Shown: positions 32,837 to 36,546 of the stretch, piece after piece
Position numbering within the stretch: position 1 is the stretch's first letter
Layout of the letters: each line of letters starts with the position of its first letter
Assembly (NCBI GenBank): GCA_017436765.1
Contig: JAFSCM010000101.1
Span: 1-36,546, forward strand
From: Oscillospiraceae bacterium
GTDB taxonomy: Bacteria > Bacillota > Clostridia > Oscillospirales > Ruminococcaceae
Length of the DNA stretch: 36,546 bases
Direction of reading: 5' to 3'
Position numbers and translations under genes: made by a program
The notes under the pieces: generated by a model
The model's input: the letters and a program-made list of their open reading frames with translations, nothing else
What the model was told of the DNA's origin: nothing
Database searches by the model: none

Positions 32837-32865
32837 AATATACACTAAAAGCAATCAGTTATCAA
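32837..32865 (-). promoter_or_regulatory. Promoter of the sufCB-like operon
   Basis: TTGATA (32865-32860), 17 bases, TATATT (32842-32837) on the minus strand, with TG at the extended -10 position. It fits the sigma-A consensus well. Confidence 0.7.
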
Positions 32866-32960
32866 GGCTTTTTTCTCCAATATATTCCCTGTTTTTTATG
32901 TGTTTTTATGTGAATATACTGCCTTTTGATGTGTGTTTATATATATTTATTGCACAGCTA

Positions 32961-32988
32961 TTGACAATTTCTGAAAATATGATACCTT
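32961..32988 (+). promoter_or_regulatory. Tentative promoter of the lysine riboswitch transcript
   Basis: A perfect TTGACA (32961-32966) is followed after 16 bases by TACCTT (32983-32988) with TG at the extended -10 position. The -10 is poor, but the place, about 45 bases before the aptamer, is right. Confidence 0.4.
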
Positions 32989-33032
32989 ATGTATCGTAAG
33001 TGTCAGAGCTTACATTCAACTGAATAGAACTT

Positions 33033-33194
33033 CGATAGAGGCGCGGAGAGCAACAGTATACTGCAGCATTATGCAAAACGGCAGCTGCAGAGGAAAGGGC
33101 AATCTGCCGAAGTCTGCAGTTTTCGTTTTAATGCTGCAGGCTGGGTCTGTGCAGAATATGCACAGGACTGTCACATATTTGTGGAGAGCTATCC
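33033..33194 (+). promoter_or_regulatory. Lysine riboswitch (L box) aptamer
   Basis: The conserved L-box strings occur in order: GATAGAGGCGCGG (start, 33034), CAACAGTA, GAGGAAAGGGCAATCTGCCGAAG (middle), GCTGGGTCTGTGC, GCACAGGACTGTCAC and GTGGAGAGCTATC (end). The first GATAG pairs with the last CTATC as helix P1. This five-way-junction RNA binds lysine. The terminator that follows at 33223 makes it a transcriptional OFF switch: lysine would stop expression of the NhaC-type transporter gene. The assignment rests on recognition of several conserved blocks and their order. Confidence 0.95.
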
Positions 33195-33222
33195 TGTCAG
33201 TATAACCGCTTTGCCGTTATTG

Positions 33223-33254
33223 TCCCGATACTCTCCGTGTCGGGATTTTTTATT
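33223..33254 (+). terminator. Lysine-riboswitch expression-platform terminator
   Basis: TCCCGATAC (33223-33231) pairs with GTGTCGGGA (33237-33245) with a T-G pair, followed by TTTTTATTTT. It lies between the aptamer and the transporter start, as expected for lysine-dependent termination. Confidence 0.9.
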
Positions 33255-33313
33255 TTGTGACAACAGTATTATCGTATTTTATTCGTAAAAAATATTTTAT
33301 TAAGGAGAAAACT

Positions 33314-34804
33314 ATGGAATTCGTAGGCACAGTGTGGTCACTTCTTCCACCAATCATTGCTATTGTTCTTGCTTTGATTACAAAAGAAGTATATCTTTCA
33401 CTTTTCATCGGCATTGTTTCCGGTGCATTGCTGTACACAAACTTTTCCCCTATAGGCACAGTTAACGCCATCTTTGATATGATGAGCGAAAAACTTGGGG
33501 ACAGCTGGAACATCGGTATCCTTATTTTTCTTGTATTTCTCGGCATTATGGTTGCCCTTATGACAAAAGCAGGCGGCAGCGCAGCTTACGGTGAATGGGC
33601 AAACAAAAAAATCAAGTCCAAAAAGGCTGCAAGTCTTGCAACAGTAGGCCTTGGCGCACTTATCTTTGTTGACGACTATTTCAACTGCCTTACAGTAGGC
33701 TCTGTTATGAGACCTGTTACAGACCGTTTCAACATCAGCCGTACAAAACTTGCTTACCTTATCGACGCAACAGCAGCACCTGTGTGCATCATTGCACCAA
33801 TCTCCAGCTGGGCTGCAGCAGTAAGCGGCTACACAAGCGGCGACGGTTTTCAGCTTTTCCTGCAGACAATCCCGTTCAACCTTTATGCACTTCTCACCCT
33901 TGTAATGGTTGTTTACATCTCTGTAAGCGGCTTCGACTTCGGCGGAATGAAACAGTATGAACTTAAAGCTATGGACGGCGACCTCTTCGGCGGTGAAGAA
34001 GTTACAGGCGAAAACATCGACTGCAATCCTAACGGCAAGGTTATTGACCTTGTACTTCCTGTTCTTGCTCTTATCAGCTTCTGTATCATCGGTCTTGTTT
34101 ACACAGGCGGTTTCTTTGACGGTGTAGACTTTATCACAGCTTTTGCAGACTGTGACGCAGCAAGAGGCCTTGTTCTGGGTTCCTTTGCTGCTCTGGTATT
34201 CACATTTATCCTTTACATTCCAAGAAAGGTTGTCTCTTTCCGTGAATTTGCAGACTGCATCCCACAGGGCTTCAAGATGATGGTAAGCGCAATTCTTATC
34301 CTTATCCTTGCATGGAGCCTTGGCGGTTTCTGCTCCGACAGACTTGCTATCGGCACATTTGTTAAAGCTGCTCTGGAAAACAGCACTCTGTCCGTTGCTA
34401 TTCTCCCTGCAATCTTCTTTGCGGTTGCAACAGGTCTTGCTTTTGCAACAGGTACTTCCTGGGGTACATTCGGTATCCTTATCCCTATCGCAACAGCTAT
34501 CTTTCCTGAAGGCGACCCTATGCTGGTTATCGCAATCGCTTCCTGTCTTGCAGGCGCAGTTTGCGGCGACCACACATCCCCTATCTCCGACACAACAATC
34601 ATGGCTTCCGCAGGCGCACAGTGCAACCATGTGAACCATGTTTCCACACAGATTCCTTATGCAATGGTTGTTGCAGCAGCATGTGTTGTGGGTTATATCG
34701 TGGCAGGCTTTACACAGAATGTTATCTTTACATTCCTTTCAGGTCTTGCAACACTGGCATTTATCATTGCAGTAATCAGATTTACACAGAAAAGCAAGGC
34801 TTAA
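33314..34804 (+). CDS. NhaC-family antiporter-like transporter, lysine-regulated
   Basis: The 496-aa membrane protein has about 11-12 hydrophobic helices and matches the NhaC/ion-transporter family. Marks are SLLPPIIAIVLALITKEVYLSLFIGIVSG, the polar centre GALIFVDDYFNCLTVGSVMRPVTDRF, ISSWAAAVSGY, ATGTSWGTFGILIPIATAI and AGAVCGDHTSPISDTTIMASAGAQCNHVNHV. The ATG at 33314 is chosen because AAGGAG lies 7 bases upstream. Since a lysine riboswitch controls it, its substrate is probably lysine (the LysW-type NhaC members have been proposed as lysine carriers from the same context), rather than Na+/H+ alone. The direction of transport is inferred as uptake. A terminator follows. Confidence 0.92.
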   Translation: MEFVGTVWSLLPPIIAIVLALITKEVYLSLFIGIVSGALLYTNFSPIGTVNAIFDMMSEKLGDSWNIGILIFLVFLGIMVALMTKAGGSAAYGEWANKKIKSKKAASLATVGLGALIFVDDYFNCLTVGSVMRPVTDRFNISRTKLAYLIDATAAPVCIIAPISSWAAAVSGYTSGDGFQLFLQTIPFNLYALLTLVMVVYISVSGFDFGGMKQYELKAMDGDLFGGEEVTGENIDCNPNGKVIDLVLPVLALISFCIIGLVYTGGFFDGVDFITAFADCDAARGLVLGSFAALVFTFILYIPRKVVSFREFADCIPQGFKMMVSAILILILAWSLGGFCSDRLAIGTFVKAALENSTLSVAILPAIFFAVATGLAFATGTSWGTFGILIPIATAIFPEGDPMLVIAIASCLAGAVCGDHTSPISDTTIMASAGAQCNHVNHVSTQIPYAMVVAAACVVGYIVAGFTQNVIFTFLSGLATLAFIIAVIRFTQKSKA

Positions 34805-34827
34805 TTAAAAAGTTTATGCAAAAACAG

Positions 34828-34857
34828 AACTCTCCCTGAAAAAAGGGAGAGTTTTTT
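34828..34857. terminator. Terminator between convergent genes
   Basis: AACTCTCCCT (34828-34837) pairs with AGGGAGAGTT (34844-34853), followed by TTTTG. It ends the transporter transcript and may also serve the amidase gene on the minus strand, where a TTTTTG tract follows. Confidence 0.9.
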
Positions 34858-34867
34858 GTTGCACATA

Positions 34868-35428
34868 TTAAAACAGATATTCCACAAGGCCGTCATATAT
34901 TGCCTGTGCAAACAGCTGCTGGTCATTCTGCAGCTTTTGGGCATCTGACAGGTTGGTTATAAAACCGAGCTCTATAAGCATGGCAGGCATATCGGTGCGG
35001 CGCAGCACATAAAAATCCGGGTTTATCCTTACCCCGCGGTTTCTCAGCTGCAGCTGGCCTGTAATCTGCTGCAGTACATCCTGTGCCATAAAATATGCCC
35101 GTGTCATACTGCGGTAGACATATATTTCGCTGCCTGACGCATTGGGGTTTGTGCTGGAATTTGTATGTATGCTGAGAAACCAGTCGGCACCCCACCAGTT
35201 TGCCCGCCACACCCTTTCCTCAAGGCTGGTGCGGTTTGAATATCCCACAATCTGTGATATACAGGTGCGGCTGGTGAGCACCTCAAAGCGCTCATCCTGC
35301 CTTAAAAGTTCTTCCAGAAAAATGCCCACATTGTATGTCACATCCTGTTCCCTCAGGCCGTTGCCCTCTGCCCCTGAATTAAAGCCGTAGGGATTGTGCC
35401 CCTGGTCGATAAAAATCTTTACTGCCAT
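34868..35428 (-). CDS. N-acetylmuramoyl-L-alanine amidase (Amidase_3 type), no signal peptide
   Basis: The 186-aa protein is a single catalytic domain. Zinc-binding sites are seen in FIDQGHNP (His11), NGLREQDV (Glu27) and LSIHTNSS (His87), and the catalytic Glu in MLIELGFITN near residue 155. The enzyme cuts the bond between MurNAc and the peptide stem in peptidoglycan. It has no signal peptide, membrane segment or cell-wall-binding repeat, unlike most CwlC/LytC enzymes. A mother-cell or forespore enzyme of the CwlC kind, or non-classical release, would fit. GGAGAAGGG precedes the ATG. It stands alone between convergent and divergent neighbours. Confidence 0.9.
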   Translation of the reverse strand: MAVKIFIDQGHNPYGFNSGAEGNGLREQDVTYNVGIFLEELLRQDERFEVLTSRTCISQIVGYSNRTSLEERVWRANWWGADWFLSIHTNSSTNPNASGSEIYVYRSMTRAYFMAQDVLQQITGQLQLRNRGVRINPDFYVLRRTDMPAMLIELGFITNLSDAQKLQNDQQLFAQAIYDGLVEYLF

Positions 35429-35554
35429 ACCCTTCTCCTTATAAAATTATCAATATATTCTGATTTATTCTATGGCAATTTATCTTTATCTGTGCTAAAA
35501 TGTATCTGTTATTAATTTTGCACAAACAAATTTATATAAACAGAGGGATAAATT

Positions 35555-36546
35555 ATGGAAAAACAGATTACCAGCCGTCTGGGCTTTGGCTGTATGCGTC
35601 TGCCCATGCTTGAAAACGGCGAAATCGACATTGAACAGGTAAAAGCAATGGTTGACCTTGCCTTTGAAAACAAGGTTAACTACTTTGACACAGCTTTCGG
35701 CTATCACAGTGAAAAGAGCGAAGGTGCCGTAAAAACCGCACTTGTTGACCGCTACCCGAGAGAAAGCTATTTTCTCGCTGACAAAATGCCTATGTGGAAG
35801 GTTGAATGTGAAGAAGACCTTGAAAAACTGTTCAATATCCAGCTTGAAAGAACAGGTGCAGGCTACTTTGACTACTATCTGCTCCATGCACTGAACAAGG
35901 AAACCATCAAAAAGGTGCGCGATTTCAATGCTGTTGAATTTGTAAAGCGCAAAAAGGCAGAAGGAAAAATCGGCAAAATCGGTTTTTCCTATCACGATGA
36001 CCTTGCAACTCTCAAGGATTTTATCGGCGATTTTGACTGGGAATTTATCCAGCTGCAGCTGAACTACTATGATATGGAAAGAGAAGACTACAAGGCTGAA
36101 TATGAACTTGTAAGGGATATGGGTATCCCTGTTGTGATTATGGAACCTGTACGCGGCGGCTTCCTTGCAAGAACCGTGCCCGGCGCCCAGAAAGTTATTG
36201 AAGAAAACTACGGTGCAGGCAGATCCGCTGCTCTTGCCCTCAGCTATGCAAACAGCCTTGACGGCGTATTTATGGTGCTCAGCGGTATGAGCAATATGGA
36301 ACAGGTCAAAGACAACATCAACACCTTCAGCAGTCCTATCCCTATGGACGAAAAGGCAGAAAAGGTGCTGGCCGGTGTTCTGGAAGAAATCAATGCTTTC
36401 AAGGTGGTTGACTGCACAAAATGCGAATACTGCCTGCCTTGTCCTCTCGGCATTGAAATTCCTAAAGTTTTTGAAACATACAACAAATACGAAATGTTCA
36501 AAAGCGACTGGATTATCAAGGATTACATCAAGGAAGTGGCTGTAAA
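35555..36546 (+). CDS. Aldo/keto reductase with C-terminal 4Fe-4S-type cysteine motif, 3' end outside window
   Basis: The gene runs off the right edge; 330 codons are seen. The N-terminal barrel is a classic aldo/keto reductase: RLGFGCMRLPM, NYFDTAFGYHSEKSE (catalytic Asp and Tyr), ADKMP (Lys) and DYYLLHALN (His), with GFSYHDD and PVVIMEPVRGGFLA. The C-terminal VVDCTKCEYCLPCPLGIEIPKVF has four cysteines spaced C-x2-C-x2-C-x3-C (a half-ferredoxin motif), which would bind a 4Fe-4S cluster. This fused type is common in clostridia; the substrate is unknown. AGAGGGA precedes the ATG. It is divergent from the amidase gene. Confidence 0.93.
   Translation, partial: MEKQITSRLGFGCMRLPMLENGEIDIEQVKAMVDLAFENKVNYFDTAFGYHSEKSEGAVKTALVDRYPRESYFLADKMPMWKVECEEDLEKLFNIQLERTGAGYFDYYLLHALNKETIKKVRDFNAVEFVKRKKAEGKIGKIGFSYHDDLATLKDFIGDFDWEFIQLQLNYYDMEREDYKAEYELVRDMGIPVVIMEPVRGGFLARTVPGAQKVIEENYGAGRSAALALSYANSLDGVFMVLSGMSNMEQVKDNINTFSSPIPMDEKAEKVLAGVLEEINAFKVVDCTKCEYCLPCPLGIEIPKVFETYNKYEMFKSDWIIKDYIKEVAV

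Noticed and set aside
33398-34639. A 413-codon minus-strand frame inside the NhaC gene
   Set aside because: Same codon-bias shadow; it is Cys- and Lys-rich and lies wholly inside a well-identified membrane protein gene.
1-36546. tRNA, rRNA, CRISPR array, integrase or complete insertion sequence
   Set aside because: I looked on both strands for cloverleaf-like sequences, repeat-spacer arrays and transposase genes and saw none; the TnpV gene is the only mobile-element trace.

Overview
The window reads like the chromosome of a low-to-moderate GC Gram-positive anaerobe of the class Clostridia, plausibly a gut Oscillospirales or Lachnospirales relative (inference). The evidence is strong AGGAGG ribosome sites, a T-box leader before pheST, a lysine riboswitch, an IreB-family gene, a two-gene SufC/SufB-like Fe-S pair, MsmX/UgpC-type sugar ABC genes and many intrinsic terminators. 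I found no rRNA, tRNA, CRISPR array, phage block or complete insertion sequence.

Region 1 (1-4.5 kb) holds an ECF sigma factor translationally coupled to a membrane anti-sigma factor (cut by the left edge) with its own ECF-type promoter, an orphan TnpV-like gene, a stand-alone B3/4 (PheRS-editing-like) protein, and an OpgB/LtaS-type phosphoglycerol transferase. Region 2 (4.5-16.6 kb) is mostly on the minus strand and carries envelope and housekeeping genes: a secreted CotH-like protein, a TIM-barrel protein, an HTH-membrane regulator (plus strand), an alpha/beta hydrolase, a MATE exporter, a ProC-like reductase with an M18 aminopeptidase, a DUF2142 membrane protein and a YesL/DUF624 protein.

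Region 3 (16.8-23.75 kb) is a complete maltodextrin-type locus on the plus strand: promoter and palindromic LacI/cre-like operator, lipoprotein binding protein, an internal terminator-like hairpin, two permeases, a LacI regulator, the ATPase and 4-alpha-glucanotransferase. Sugar is bound outside, imported by the ABC complex and rearranged by MalQ; the regulator probably acts on the operator just downstream of the promoter.

Region 4 (23.75-32.9 kb) is mostly on the minus strand: a tiny ribbon-helix-helix protein with a 20-bp palindrome at its promoter, an unrecognised 92-aa protein behind an IreB-family gene, pheST with a T-box, an AT-rich divergent pair (small HTH regulator and membrane coiled-coil protein around a shared palindrome), a YczE-type membrane protein, acpS and a minimal sufC-sufB-like operon. 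Region 5 (32.9 kb to the end) has a lysine riboswitch controlling an NhaC-family transporter, an amidase without signal peptide, and an aldo/keto reductase with a C-terminal cysteine cluster that runs off the right edge.

Nothing here is clearly a new defence or mobile system. The best candidates for something undescribed are the AT-rich HTH/membrane coiled-coil pair at 28.6-29.8 kb, the IreB-linked 92-aa family, the RHH mini-gene, the short ORF overlapping the phosphoglycerol transferase start, and the hairpin before the MATE gene.
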